From NCBI RefSeq assembly GCF_006516965.1, contig NZ_VHLH01000015.1, forward strand, positions 1-64,000: a DNA stretch of 64,000 nt, given 5' to 3'. The notes below the pieces were generated by a model. That model had not been told where the DNA came from and did not search any database. It saw only the letters and a program-made list of their open reading frames with translations. The stretch's first letter is position 1, and every line of letters starts with the position of its first letter. Shown in pieces: positions 50,848 through 63,005 of the stretch. The translations under genes were made by a program, and so were the position numbers. The DNA is from Pararhizobium mangrovi. Its GTDB lineage: Bacteria > Pseudomonadota > Alphaproteobacteria > Rhizobiales > Rhizobiaceae.

Positions 50848-51909
50848 ATGGACAGCAGCGACGTGGAGGAGGGTTCGCCGGCGGTCGTGCCCGGTCGCAA
50901 CCGGCGAAGGATGCAGTCGGTGCGCATGGTCGACGTGGCGCGCCTGGCCGACGTGTCGCCCTCCACGGTATCGCTCTACCTTCGTCGCCCGTCTTCGGTC
51001 GCGCCCCATACGGGCTCGACGATCGAGCGCGCGATCAAGGAACTCGGCTACGTGCCGAACATGGTGGCGGGCGGGCTCGCCGCGGCCGGGTCGCGCGTCG
51101 TCAGCATCATCGTCCCGTCGCTGCGCAATGCGTTCTTCGCCGAAACGGTATCGGCGATGGAGGCCCTGCTCGCCCGGCAAGGGTTCCACATCCTGATCGG
51201 GCACACGGAATACTCGCTGGAGCGCGAGGAGGAACTCGTCCGCGCGGCCCTTTCCTGGGCACCGGCCGCCATCGTCCTGACGGGCCTCAACCATGCCGAC
51301 ACGACCCGCACCATGCTTGCGGCGAACCGAACGCCGGTCGTCGAAATGTGGGAGACGGGCGACGCCTCGATCGACATCAATGTCGGCTTTTCGCATGCCG
51401 AGGTCGGTGGCATGGCCGCCCGCCACCTGATCTCCCGCGGCCGGACGCGGCTTGCCTTTCTCGGCGCTCGTCTGGAAGAGGACACGCGTGCCGCCCAGCG
51501 ATGCGAGGGTTTCAGGTCGGCCTGCGTTGAAGCCGGTATCGAGCCGCAGGTCGTCAGGCATTCGGCGCCGGCCAGCACCGAAGCCGGCGGCATCTTGCTC
51601 GCCCGTGCACTGGCGCAGGGTGCCTATGACGGCTTTGCCTGCTCCAACGACACGGTCGCGCTCGGCGTTGTCTTCGAAGCGCAGCGTCGCGGCATCCGGA
51701 TCCCGCGGACGTTTTCCCTGATCGGCTTCGGCGATCTCGAATTCGGCAGCTTCTGCGATCCTTCGCTGACGACGATACGGCCCTCGGCCGACCTCATCGC
51801 CAAGAACGTGACCGAGCTGGTTCTCGCCCGTATCAACGGCGAACCGGACATCGAAAAGGGGTATCGCGTGGAAGTCGGCGCATCGATCATTGTGCGCGGA
51901 AGCAGCTGA
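50848..51909 (+). CDS. LacI/GalR-family transcriptional regulator
   Basis: The 353 residues begin with about 25 variable residues. The DNA-binding domain follows: helix-turn-helix VDVARLADVSPSTVSLYLRR, then a hinge with LGYVPNMVAGGLAA. A periplasmic-binding-like effector domain runs on (SIIVPSLRNAFFAETVSAME, later LIGFGDLEFGSFCDPSLTTI). It stands divergent to the sugar operon with the operator between them, so it most likely represses that operon and the second Gfo/Idh gene. ATG 50848 has AAGGA upstream; ATG 50911 would leave only the core. Confidence 0.92.
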   Translation: MDSSDVEEGSPAVVPGRNRRRMQSVRMVDVARLADVSPSTVSLYLRRPSSVAPHTGSTIERAIKELGYVPNMVAGGLAAAGSRVVSIIVPSLRNAFFAETVSAMEALLARQGFHILIGHTEYSLEREEELVRAALSWAPAAIVLTGLNHADTTRTMLAANRTPVVEMWETGDASIDINVGFSHAEVGGMAARHLISRGRTRLAFLGARLEEDTRAAQRCEGFRSACVEAGIEPQVVRHSAPASTEAGGILLARALAQGAYDGFACSNDTVALGVVFEAQRRGIRIPRTFSLIGFGDLEFGSFCDPSLTTIRPSADLIAKNVTELVLARINGEPDIEKGYRVEVGASIIVRGSS

Positions 51910-51928
51910 CCGGCCTTTCGGCCTGGTT

Positions 51929-53002
51929 TCACATGGGCGGGGCCACCTTAGAGGCTCCGACGTTCTCGTGGTTCAACCGCACGATCCGACCGCTTTCCAT
52001 CGAGGCACGGCTTGCGAGGATCAGCTCCAGCGCCTTTCGCCCCTGGCGGCCCTCGAACGGGTTCGCCCGGCCCGTCTCGATGGAATGAAGCAGGTTCGCG
52101 ATGCAGATGTCGGGACCGTCCGGGCCTTCCCGGCATGCGATCACGCGCGTTCCCCCGGCGTTCTTGACGACGACGCGCGTCGTGTCGGACCGTGCACCGA
52201 GATTGCGATCGGGCGTGCTCGGATCCTCGACGAAGGCCATTCCGTTCGGCCCGAGGATCGTTTCGCTGGAATGCCCCGGCGTACCCTCCGGCAGGCCCCA
52301 GCTGATGCCGATCGACAGGCAGTGCCCGCCCGCAAATCGCGCCTGAATCTCGGCCGTGTCCGTGCCGAATGCGCCGATCGACGCAAGCCGCGCCTTGTCG
52401 CTGCCGAACACGGTGCCGGTCGCGACGACGCTTTCGGCCTCGCTCTGCGTCAGGAACCGCATGAGATCGAAAAGGTGTCCGGCCATGTCGTGGATCGGCC
52501 CACCGCTGAGGCTGCGCTCGTGCATGGCGAGCTTCGGGCGGACCTCGCGCATTTCGCTGAAGCGCAAATAGATCGGCGATCCGAAGACCCCTTCGTCGGC
52601 GAGCGACTTCAGCGTCACGTACTGCGACGCGCCGCGATACTGATGACAGATGGCGAGCGCGACCCCGTTCGCCTCGGCGGCGGCGATCATCCGGTCGGCC
52701 TCTTCCAGGCTCAGCGCCATCGGCTTTTCGCACAGCACGTGGCGGCCGGCCGAAGCGGCATGAATGGCGACCTCGCAGTGAAACTTCGCCGGCGTGCACA
52801 CGCTCACCACGTCCACGCCTTCGTGGCGGACCGCATCGGCGTAGGCTTCGTATTGCGCCGCGCCATAGGCCTGCGAGAGGCTGCGACGGCGGTCCGGGTC
52901 CAGATCGCAGACGGCGGCGATCTCGATTCCCTCGCGCACGCTCCAGGCGGCAGCGTGCTTGGTTCCCATATCCCCGCAGCCGACGATGGCGACGCGGGTC
53001 AC
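51929..53002 (-). CDS. Gfo/Idh/MocA-family dehydrogenase (1)
   Basis: An NAD(P)-dependent sugar or polyol dehydrogenase of 357 residues. The Rossmann start is VTRVAIVGCGDMGTKHAAAW. The family EKP motif is at 92-94 (HVLCEKPMAL), and the active-site block is GGPIHDMAGHLFDLMRF with Asp172 and His176. GTG 53002 overlaps the stop of the TIM-barrel gene (GTGA) and has GGAGAAGG upstream, so the two are coupled. Substrate unknown; oxidation at C1 or C3 of a sugar is possible. Confidence 0.88.
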   Translation of the reverse strand: MTRVAIVGCGDMGTKHAAAWSVREGIEIAAVCDLDPDRRRSLSQAYGAAQYEAYADAVRHEGVDVVSVCTPAKFHCEVAIHAASAGRHVLCEKPMALSLEEADRMIAAAEANGVALAICHQYRGASQYVTLKSLADEGVFGSPIYLRFSEMREVRPKLAMHERSLSGGPIHDMAGHLFDLMRFLTQSEAESVVATGTVFGSDKARLASIGAFGTDTAEIQARFAGGHCLSIGISWGLPEGTPGHSSETILGPNGMAFVEDPSTPDRNLGARSDTTRVVVKNAGGTRVIACREGPDGPDICIANLLHSIETGRANPFEGRQGRKALELILASRASMESGRIVRLNHENVGASKVAPPM

Positions 53003-53784
53003 GACGCCTTCTCCAGACGCTCCAGGTTCTCCACGAGATAGGCGCCGTTCGCCACGCAGGCGTCGTCGGCACTCGTTGCGTGATCCTGCTCCGCCGTCAG
53101 CCAGATATCGCGGTCGGCCTTGCCTTGGAGCCAGCGCCAGGCCGGCGAGAAGTCGATGATGCCCTCGCCGAGATGGCACGTGTTCTCGCCGGGCTCTTCG
53201 GAAACAAAGTCCTTGAAATGCAGGATCTTCACCTCGCGATCGAGTTCGTCGAGCAACTGGCCCATGTCCTTTCCGGCCTTGCCCGCCCAGCCGAGATCGA
53301 GGGCATGGCCGAGCGCGTCGCTCTTGGCGCGCCGCAGCCGGTTCCAGATCCGGCCCCCGTCTTCGAACTCCCAGTTGTGGTTGTGGTAGAGAAGGGCGAT
53401 CCCGTCCTGCGCACACCGTTCGGCGAAGACGTTCAACTGATCGATCGCGGCATCCAGAACGGAATCGTCGCTTTCGTTCAGGCCGGAATAGAGAAGGTAG
53501 GGCACCTTCAGCATGGCAAGGTGCGCAAGCGTCGCGTCGAGTGCGACACGCTCGTTCGCCGCTTGGCCGGGATCGCCGAGATTGCCGCCGATGTGGCTGG
53601 CGTTGACACGCATGCCGTGTCGCGCGAGCAGCGCCATCATCACCTCCGGCTCGACCTGGCCGAGCCGGCGGAAGCCGATTTCCAAGCCCTCGAACCCGCT
53701 CGATTGCGCCAGGGCGAAGATTTCGTGGAAGCGCTCGTGCTGCGGATCGCCCCATGTGATGGTCTGCAGGGATGTTCTGAACAT
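52999..53784 (-). CDS. Sugar phosphate isomerase/epimerase-like TIM-barrel protein
   Basis: A xylose-isomerase-like (AP endonuclease 2 superfamily) TIM barrel of 261 residues. Likely metal-site residues are Glu35 (GLEIGFRR), His134 and His136 (YHNHNWEFED), Asp163 and His189 (KILHFKDF). Relatives isomerise or epimerise ketoses, inosose-type compounds or 3-keto sugars; this gene gives no clearer hint. It is first in a two-gene unit with the Gfo/Idh dehydrogenase. ATG 53784 faces the AraC gene divergently. Confidence 0.85.
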   Translation of the reverse strand: MFRTSLQTITWGDPQHERFHEIFALAQSSGFEGLEIGFRRLGQVEPEVMMALLARHGMRVNASHIGGNLGDPGQAANERVALDATLAHLAMLKVPYLLYSGLNESDDSVLDAAIDQLNVFAERCAQDGIALLYHNHNWEFEDGGRIWNRLRRAKSDALGHALDLGWAGKAGKDMGQLLDELDREVKILHFKDFVSEEPGENTCHLGEGIIDFSPAWRWLQGKADRDIWLTAEQDHATSADDACVANGAYLVENLERLEKAS

Positions 53785-53876
53785 CGTGGCCTCGCGCGAT
53801 CCCGATCGTCGGAAAGAAGTGAAGTCGAGCTTACGGCGCGTTGTCGTCCGTCGCCAGACAGGATACGAACACCGGT

Positions 53877-54695
53877 ATGGACGATACGAACATGCACCAT
53901 TTCGATGGTTGCCGGATCTTTCGGGCCAATCACATCCGCGGCTATTGCAACCGGATCGACCGGCGCATCGAGACCTGGACGCTGAACTACGTCCATGCCG
54001 GCGCGCTGTATTTCGCGGTCGAGGAGGACGAACCGCAGATCGTTCGCGGCCCGAGTGCCTTCTGGACATGGCCCGGCCCGCGTTACCGCTATTGGCCGAC
54101 CACCGAAGAGGGATGGGATCACTACTACGTCTCCTGGTACGGTCCGCGTGCGGTCGCTTGGCAGCGAAGCGGACTGCATCCCAGGGGCGCACCCGAACTG
54201 GCGATCCGTCCGATCCGCGACCCGACCCGATTCCGCAGTGCCTTCGAGACCCTGTTGAGCGCGCTCAAAAGCCGTTCTGGGAACGATCCCGAAGTCGTCC
54301 ATCGGCTGGAAGGCCTGCTGCTTCAGCTGCATCGCCAGCGTCCCCCCGTTTATCGCGAAAGCAACGTGCCGCAGGCCGTAAGCCGGATCGCCGAGGCCGT
54401 TATCGCCGACCCGCAGCGCGACTGGGATTTCGCAGGCGAGGCGGAACAGGCGGGATGCACGCCGACCCATTTCCGCCGGGTCTTCAAGGCGCAGACGGGG
54501 ATGTCGCCGCTGACCTGTCTCAACAAGGCCCGGACCGATCTCGCAGCGGAACTGCTTCGCCGCGAACGCCTGCATCTGCAAACGGTCGCATCGGCGGTCG
54601 GACTGGACGATGTCGGCTATTTCTCCCGGCTCTTCCACCGGCACCAGGGCATGGCGCCCGGCACCTATCGCGACGTCTACCATACGTTCGAATAG
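53877..54695 (+). CDS. AraC-family transcriptional regulator
   Basis: The 272 residues have an N-terminal cupin-like sensor rich in Trp and Tyr (SAFWTWPGPRYRYWPTTEEG). The C-terminal AraC domain has two helix-turn-helix units: FAGEAEQAGCTPTHFRRVFK and VASAVGLDDVGYFSRLFHRH. ATG 53877 was chosen over a TTG at 53841. It is divergent from the TIM-barrel/dehydrogenase pair with a 92-bp gap and may control it; a carbohydrate effector is inferred from context. Confidence 0.9.
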   Translation: MDDTNMHHFDGCRIFRANHIRGYCNRIDRRIETWTLNYVHAGALYFAVEEDEPQIVRGPSAFWTWPGPRYRYWPTTEEGWDHYYVSWYGPRAVAWQRSGLHPRGAPELAIRPIRDPTRFRSAFETLLSALKSRSGNDPEVVHRLEGLLLQLHRQRPPVYRESNVPQAVSRIAEAVIADPQRDWDFAGEAEQAGCTPTHFRRVFKAQTGMSPLTCLNKARTDLAAELLRRERLHLQTVASAVGLDDVGYFSRLFHRHQGMAPGTYRDVYHTFE

Positions 54696-54867
54696 CCGAA
54701 ACATCGGCGTGCCCGACAAGCCGAAGCGCGCCATGCCTCGTTCGTCCGTGCGGTTCGAATAGCCGGATGCGTCTCGTACCGCTGCAATCACGCAGTGCCG
54801 TCTTACCTACTCTTCGAAACCCCATCCGCAACGACCGCGACAATTTCGGCGTTCGATCGGAGCAAAC

Positions 54868-54896
54868 TTGATTCGGTCGAATAATAGCGCTACGAA
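54868..54896 (+). promoter_or_regulatory. Promoter with LacI-type operator core, second Gfo/Idh gene
   Basis: TTGATT (54868-54873), 17 bp, then TACGAA (54891-54896). The core TAGCGCTACGA (54885-54895) is identical to 50689-50699 and sits at the same distance from both promoter boxes. The left arm is degenerate, so this site may be weaker. The start codon is 79 bp on. The 280 bp between the AraC and Gfo/Idh genes hold nothing else I can support. Confidence 0.7.
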
Positions 54897-54975
54897 ATCG
54901 CCGATCGATGGTTCGGGAGCGCTCCGCCGGGAACGGAGCCCGAACGATGCGCACAACTCGAGGAGGAGTTCACCG

Positions 54976-56082
54976 ATGCCAGAAAATGTCGTGCGCTACG
55001 GGTTCGTCGGGACCGGCATGATGGGGCGCGAGCACATGCGCAACGTCGACCTCGTCGATGGGTCCAAGATCGCCGCGGTGTTCGACCGGGACGAGGGATC
55101 GCGCAGGGAGGCCTCCACCTTCGCCGCCGACGATTCGGTCTTCTTCGACGATCTGAAAGGCCTGCTCGCCAGCAATTCCGTCGATGCGCTCGTCATCGCC
55201 ACGCCGAACGACACCCATGGCGCCGTCATGGCGGAGATCTTCGAATCCGGCGTGGAACTGCCGATCCTTCTGGAAAAGCCGGTCTGTACGGATATCGAGC
55301 AGGTGCGCTGGCTTTCCGAGGCCGCGAGGCAGTACCGCGCGCCGATCTGGGTCGGAATGGAATACCGCTACATGCCGCCGGTGACGGAACTGATCCAGCG
55401 GGTCCATGCCGGCGAATGCGGCGACACGCGCATGATCGCGATGCGCGAACACCGCAATCCGTTCCTTCGAAAGGTGGAGAACTGGAATCGCTACGCCGAG
55501 CGTACCGGCGGAACGCTCGTCGAGAAGTGCTGCCATTTCTTCGATCTCATGCGCTTCATTGCGCAGGACGAGCCGGTGCGCGTGTTCGCCTCCGGCGATG
55601 CCGACGTCAATCATCGCGACGAGAGGCTCGAGAACGGCAGGCGCCCCGAGATCATCGACAACGCGTTCGTCGTCGTCGATTTCGCCTCCGGCCTGCGGGC
55701 CTCGCTCGATCTGTGCATGTTCGCCGAGGGCGCGCACTGGCAGGAGGAGATCGCCGTTACCGGTACTAAAGCGCGGCTCGAATGCTTCGTTCCCGGCCAT
55801 CGCAACCACGATGTCGATGCCGAGATCGAATTCAGCCCCCGCGCGACCGACCGGCCGGTCGAGCGCCACGCCGTCGAGGTGCCCCCCGACGTCTTGCGCG
55901 CCGGCGGCCACCATGGCTCGACCTATTTCGAACACCAGAAATTCCGCAAGGTCGTGCTCGGCGAGGGCTCGGTGGAAGTCACGCTCGAAGATGGGCTGAA
56001 GGCCGTCGCCATCGGCCTTGCCGCCGAACGCTCCGCACGCGAAAAGCGCGTGGTTTCGATCGACGGGCTGGATTTCGACTGA
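54976..56082 (+). CDS. Gfo/Idh/MocA-family dehydrogenase (2)
   Basis: A 368-residue dehydrogenase only distantly like the first. It starts VRYGFVGTGMMGREHMRNVD, with EKP at 100-102 (ILLEKPVCTD), and has TLVEKCCHFFDLMRF with Lys184 and His187 as probable active-site residues. GAGGAG lies 8 bp before ATG 54976. Its promoter carries the same operator core as the importer operon, which makes it part of the same regulon although it is 4 kb away and on the other strand. Substrate unknown. Confidence 0.9.
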   Translation: MPENVVRYGFVGTGMMGREHMRNVDLVDGSKIAAVFDRDEGSRREASTFAADDSVFFDDLKGLLASNSVDALVIATPNDTHGAVMAEIFESGVELPILLEKPVCTDIEQVRWLSEAARQYRAPIWVGMEYRYMPPVTELIQRVHAGECGDTRMIAMREHRNPFLRKVENWNRYAERTGGTLVEKCCHFFDLMRFIAQDEPVRVFASGDADVNHRDERLENGRRPEIIDNAFVVVDFASGLRASLDLCMFAEGAHWQEEIAVTGTKARLECFVPGHRNHDVDAEIEFSPRATDRPVERHAVEVPPDVLRAGGHHGSTYFEHQKFRKVVLGEGSVEVTLEDGLKAVAIGLAAERSAREKRVVSIDGLDFD

Positions 56083-56239
56083 TCCGTCGACGGGGCGATC
56101 CGCGGCGTCGATCGGCTGGACCCAACCTTCCGGGACATCGTAACGGCGCGTAGCGGTCCGGCGACGTCAGCCGCCGGCTGTCGCTCGATCAGGCCGGCCG
56201 TCGCCATCGCTTGAACGCGGCGATCCCGAGGCGCGCGGG

Positions 56240-58405
56240 TTACGCCGTGCCCTTGGCTTCCCGCCGGCGGGCATGGAGGATCGGCTCCGTGTAACCGGAG
56301 GGCTGCTCGCGACCCTTGAGCACGAGGTCCAGCGCGGCCTTGAAGGCGACCGACCCCTCGAAGTCTTCCGCCATCGCACGATAGGCCGGATCGCCGGCAT
56401 TCTGCCGGTCGACCACCTCGGCCATGCGCTTTATCGTCTCGACGATCTGCTCTTGCGTGACGACGCCGTGGTGAAGCCAGTTCGCCATGTGCTGGGAGGA
56501 GATGCGAAGCGTCGCCCTGTCTTCCATAAGGCCGATGTCGTTGATGTCGGGCACCTTGGAGCAGCCGATGCCCTCTTCCACCCAGCGCACGACGTAGCCG
56601 AGGATGCCTTGCGCGTTGTTGTCGAGTTCGGCCTGGATATCGGCTTCCGACCAGTTCGGGCGCGACGCGACCGGCACGGAAAGCACGTCCTCGAGCTTTG
56701 CCGTCTCGCGGGTCTTCAGCCCTTCCTGCACCTTCAGCACGTCGACCGTGTGATAGTGCGTGGCGTGCAGCGTCGCGGCCGTCGGCGACGGGACCCAGGC
56801 GGTGGTGGCTCCGGCCTTGGGGTGGCCGATCTTTTCTTCCAGCATTGCCGCCATGCGGTCGGGCATCGCCCACATGCCCTTGCCGATCTGCGCAAGGCCG
56901 GAAAGCCCGCATTCGAGCCCGACGTCGACGTTGCGGTCCTCGTAGGCGGCAATCCAGGTCGAAGCCTTCATGTCGCCCTTGCGGATCATCGGGCCGGCTT
57001 CCATCGAGGTATGGATCTCGTCGCCGGTGCGGTCGAGAAAGCCGGTATTGATGAAGACGACGCGTGACTTCGCCCGGCGAATGCACTCCTTGAGGTTGAC
57101 GGTGGTGCGCCGCTCCTCGTCCATGATGCCCATCTTGATCGTATCACGCACCATGCCGAGCGTATCCTCGACGGCGTCGAGAATGCGACAGGCGAACGTG
57201 ACCTCTTCCGGGCCGTGCATCTTCGGCTTGACGAGATACATGGAGCCGGCCGGCGAATTGTGCCGGCGCCCCTTCGGGCCGATGTCGTGCAGCGCGATCA
57301 GGCCCGTCACCATCGCGTCGAGCATGCCTTCGGGCACCTCGTTGCCCTGTGAATCGTGCACGGCCGGCGTCGTCATCAGGTGACCGACATTGCGCACGAG
57401 CATCAGCGAGCGCGCCCTCAGCGTCTTCTCTCTGCCGTCGGCGCCCGTGTAGGTCTGGTCGGGGTTCAGCTTGCGGGTGACGACCGTATCGCCCTTGTCG
57501 AAGCGGGTCGTGAGATCCCCTTTCATCAGGCCGAGCCAGTTGCGGTAGACGGCGGTCTTGTCGGCGGCATCGACGGCGGCGACGGAATCCTCACAGTCGA
57601 CGATGGTCGTCACCGCCGATTCGAGCACCACGTCGGCGATATGCGCCTTGTCGGTCTTGCCGATCGCATGGTTCGCCGAAACGACGATGCCGACATGCAG
57701 GCCGTTCTTCGTCAGGATCAGCACGCTCGGCGCCTCGCGGGAGCCCTTGTAGCCGGAAAACTGCGTGGGCTCGCGCAGCGTAGTGGTCGTCCCGCGATCG
57801 AGATCGATCGCCAGACCCTCCTTCGAGACGGAAAAGCCCGTCGCCTCGCTCCAGCTTCCGTTGGAAAGCGGAGCCGAGCGGTCGAGGAAGTCGCGCGCCC
57901 AGGCGATCACCTTTTCGCCGCGCTTGGGATTGAACTCGGCAGTCTTGTTCGCGCCGCCCTTTTCGGGGATCGCGTCCGTGCCGTAGAGCGCATCGTAGAG
58001 CGAGCCGAGGCGGGCGTTGGCGGCGTTCAGCGCATAGCGGGCGTTGGAGACCGGCACGACGAGCTGCGGGCCAGGGATCGTCGCGATCTCGGGATCGACA
58101 TTCGTCGTCTCGACCGTGAAGTCCTCGCCCTCGGGCAAGAGGTAGCCGATGTCGCGCAGGAAAGATGTATAGGCTTGCGGATCCTCCGGCGCGCCGTTTT
58201 CGCGGTACCAGGCGTCGATCGCCGCCTGCATCTCGTCCCGCGTGTCGAGGAGTTCGCGATTGAGGGGTCCGAGTTCGCCGACGAGCCTGGCGAAGCCTTC
58301 GAAGAAGGCCTCCGGCTCGACGCCGGTGCCGGGCATCGCCTCCTTCACGAGGAAATCGTGAAGCCCTTCGTCGTAGACCAGCCCGTGCTTTTCGATCGTG
58401 CCCAT
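56240..58405 (-). CDS. glcB: Malate synthase G
   Basis: It condenses glyoxylate with acetyl-CoA to malate. The 721 residues fit the monomeric G form. Motifs: [20 protein letters not shown] with the catalytic-region Glu/Asp, [20 protein letters not shown], and SYAIGVAQ-free C-terminal domain with [20 protein letters not shown]. The similar phrase [20 protein letters not shown] lies mid-protein. It follows the sugar locus but may be an older resident. If that pathway gives glycolaldehyde, oxidation through glycolate to glyoxylate would feed this enzyme. No isocitrate lyase or glycolate oxidase is in the window. Confidence 0.96.
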   Translation of the reverse strand: MGTIEKHGLVYDEGLHDFLVKEAMPGTGVEPEAFFEGFARLVGELGPLNRELLDTRDEMQAAIDAWYRENGAPEDPQAYTSFLRDIGYLLPEGEDFTVETTNVDPEIATIPGPQLVVPVSNARYALNAANARLGSLYDALYGTDAIPEKGGANKTAEFNPKRGEKVIAWARDFLDRSAPLSNGSWSEATGFSVSKEGLAIDLDRGTTTTLREPTQFSGYKGSREAPSVLILTKNGLHVGIVVSANHAIGKTDKAHIADVVLESAVTTIVDCEDSVAAVDAADKTAVYRNWLGLMKGDLTTRFDKGDTVVTRKLNPDQTYTGADGREKTLRARSLMLVRNVGHLMTTPAVHDSQGNEVPEGMLDAMVTGLIALHDIGPKGRRHNSPAGSMYLVKPKMHGPEEVTFACRILDAVEDTLGMVRDTIKMGIMDEERRTTVNLKECIRRAKSRVVFINTGFLDRTGDEIHTSMEAGPMIRKGDMKASTWIAAYEDRNVDVGLECGLSGLAQIGKGMWAMPDRMAAMLEEKIGHPKAGATTAWVPSPTAATLHATHYHTVDVLKVQEGLKTRETAKLEDVLSVPVASRPNWSEADIQAELDNNAQGILGYVVRWVEEGIGCSKVPDINDIGLMEDRATLRISSQHMANWLHHGVVTQEQIVETIKRMAEVVDRQNAGDPAYRAMAEDFEGSVAFKAALDLVLKGREQPSGYTEPILHARRREAKGTA

Positions 58406-58499
58406 CCGTTCATCTCCGAAATCGAGGTGGCCGCGCCCGGCCGTCGACGTGAAACCGTGGAAAGGAATACCGGCGGAGGGCGGACTGTCAATCGCGCCG

Positions 58500-59906
58500 C
58501 TACGCCGCGGCGGCGCGTTCGTTGAAACGTGGCGTGACGCGCATCGGCAGGCCGCCGGCGGGCTGCGTCGTCAGCTTCTGGACGGGCCAGGGATCGGTCG
58601 CGGCGGTACAGTCGAAGCGGAAGCGACCCATGAGCACGGCGAGCGCGATGACCGCCTCCTGCATCGCGAAGGTCGCACCGATGCACACCCGCGGGCCGAC
58701 GCCGAAGGGCAGGTACTGGAAACGGTCAATCCGGTCGCGGTTTTCCGGGTGGAAACGCTCGGGCTTGAACGCACGCGGCTTTTCCCACAGCGTCTCGTGG
58801 CGATGCAGCACCCAGGGCATGACGAGCACCGTCGTGCCCTTCTCGATCTCCACCACTTCGCCGTCGGGCGCGGTCCAGCGATCGGCGGCGATCGCCTGGC
58901 GGTTGATCGAAGGCGCCGGCGGGTAGAGGCGCATCGCCTCCTCGAAGGCGGCACGCGTCAGCGGCATGCGCTCCAGCCACTTGACCGGATCGGGCTCGTC
59001 GGCGGTGACAGTGTCGATTTCGGCCTCGATCGCCTGGCGTTCGGCCGGCGCATTGGCAAGGCAGTAGAGCGTCCAGCCGAGCGCGCGCGCCGTCGTCTCG
59101 TGGCCGGCGCCGATGAAGGTGATGATGTTGTCGGCGATCTCGGACTCGCTCAGCCCCTCCGGCCCCTCCTGGCGCAGAAGAAGCGTCAGGAAATCCTCCG
59201 GAACGCCTTCGGGGTCGCGCGCCATCTGCTCCTTGCGAAGCCGCATCGTCTGGCGGACGATGTCGCGGAACTTCTCGAGCACGCCCTGGCCGCGCATGCG
59301 GGCGAGCCGGGGAAGCCATTTCGGCGCCTTCAGGAGGTCGAGCGGATCGACCCGACCCATTGTCGAAAGCAGACGGTCGATGTCGCCGGCGAAATCGTCC
59401 GTCTGGCTGACGATGTCGCCGGAAAAGAGCGTTTCGGAAAGGATCGCATAGGTCAGTTCCGTCATGTCGACGGAGATGTCGTAGCGCCCGCCGCCTTCGT
59501 ACTTCGCAGCGTATTCGCGCGATTTGGCGAGCATCTGCAGGGCGAAGCCGCGCGAATGGCGGGGGGTAAAGACCGGCGCCATCGCCTTGCGTGAACGCTT
59601 CCAGACCTGACCTTCCGCCGTCAGGAGCCCGTCGCGCAGGATCGGCCGCAGAACGAGCTGGCGCACGACGGCGAGTTCGTAGTTCTTGACGTTGTCGACG
59701 AGGACGTGGCGGATCAGGCCCGGATCGTTGACGATGAGGGTCCGATCGTTGAAGAAGGCGGTCTTCAGCCAGCGCGCCGTATAGGTCGGCTTTCCCCAAA
59801 GTTCGAGCGGGTTGCGCATGACCGTGCGGATGATCTCGAGCCTTGTAGGCGGCGTGGTCCGCGGGATCGGCGCCGGCGGCGTGAATGGCTGGGGCTTCAT
59901 GTCCAT
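58500..59906 (-). CDS. Cytochrome P450
   Basis: A 468-residue soluble-type P450. The oxygen-activation I-helix motif is [15 protein letters not shown], the K-helix ExxR is in [13 protein letters not shown], and the heme loop is [16 protein letters not shown] with Cys408 as thiolate ligand. No N-terminal membrane anchor is obvious. It needs ferredoxin and a reductase, none of which are adjacent, and the substrate is unknown. ATG 59906 (MDMKPQPF) has AAAGG 7 bp upstream; ATG 59927 lacks spacing. It lies divergent to gyrB. Confidence 0.93.
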   Translation of the reverse strand: MDMKPQPFTPPAPIPRTTPPTRLEIIRTVMRNPLELWGKPTYTARWLKTAFFNDRTLIVNDPGLIRHVLVDNVKNYELAVVRQLVLRPILRDGLLTAEGQVWKRSRKAMAPVFTPRHSRGFALQMLAKSREYAAKYEGGGRYDISVDMTELTYAILSETLFSGDIVSQTDDFAGDIDRLLSTMGRVDPLDLLKAPKWLPRLARMRGQGVLEKFRDIVRQTMRLRKEQMARDPEGVPEDFLTLLLRQEGPEGLSESEIADNIITFIGAGHETTARALGWTLYCLANAPAERQAIEAEIDTVTADEPDPVKWLERMPLTRAAFEEAMRLYPPAPSINRQAIAADRWTAPDGEVVEIEKGTTVLVMPWVLHRHETLWEKPRAFKPERFHPENRDRIDRFQYLPFGVGPRVCIGATFAMQEAVIALAVLMGRFRFDCTAATDPWPVQKLTTQPAGGLPMRVTPRFNERAAAA

Positions 59907-60089
59907 CGGTCGGCCTTTGCCGGTCATCCTTCAACTTCGACGCCTGTGCGGCGTCTTCGCACAACGCGCAAATGGCGTCCTTCGACAACACGCATACGGC
60001 TTGCTTCAAAGCGGGATATGGCGTGGTCGCCATGCGTTTGCCAGTGCAACCGATGAAAGTGCGCCGGATGAAGGCGCACCGGCCTGCAT

Positions 60090-62653
<2,564 letters not shown>

Positions 62654-63005
62654 CCGGCAAGCCGGCCTTCCCGCTTCGCATGCGACCCCGTGTCACGCGA
62701 GGTGCGGTACGCGGCCGTCATCGTGGCTTTCCCTGAGCGATCGCGCACGCACAAGTGCTAGATCGTCCGGTTCCCTCGTGCCTGAAGATTGCCGTGGTTC
62801 GGCGATGTCGCCCGTCCTCGCCAGGGTGATGACGAAGTTTTGCCCGACGTGTCGGCTCCGACGTCTTGCCATCCTGGCGGGTGGACCATAGGCATACGGA
62901 CGTCTTCGCGACGCCAGGGTCTGCGGGGCGAGCCCGCACGCCGATGAAGCGATCGGCCGGTCGGGCGGCGATCTATTCGGGCTTCCGCAGTACGGGGTGG
63001 TGTCA
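62654..63005. other. Intergenic stretch without supported gene
   Basis: These 352 bp between gyrB and the protease gene hold no convincing coding frame, RNA or strong terminator. A short inverted repeat CCGGC-aa-GCCGG directly after the gyrB stop is too small, and lacks the T-run, to call a terminator. Short minus-strand frames here run into the protease gene in the wrong phase. Confidence 0.6.
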
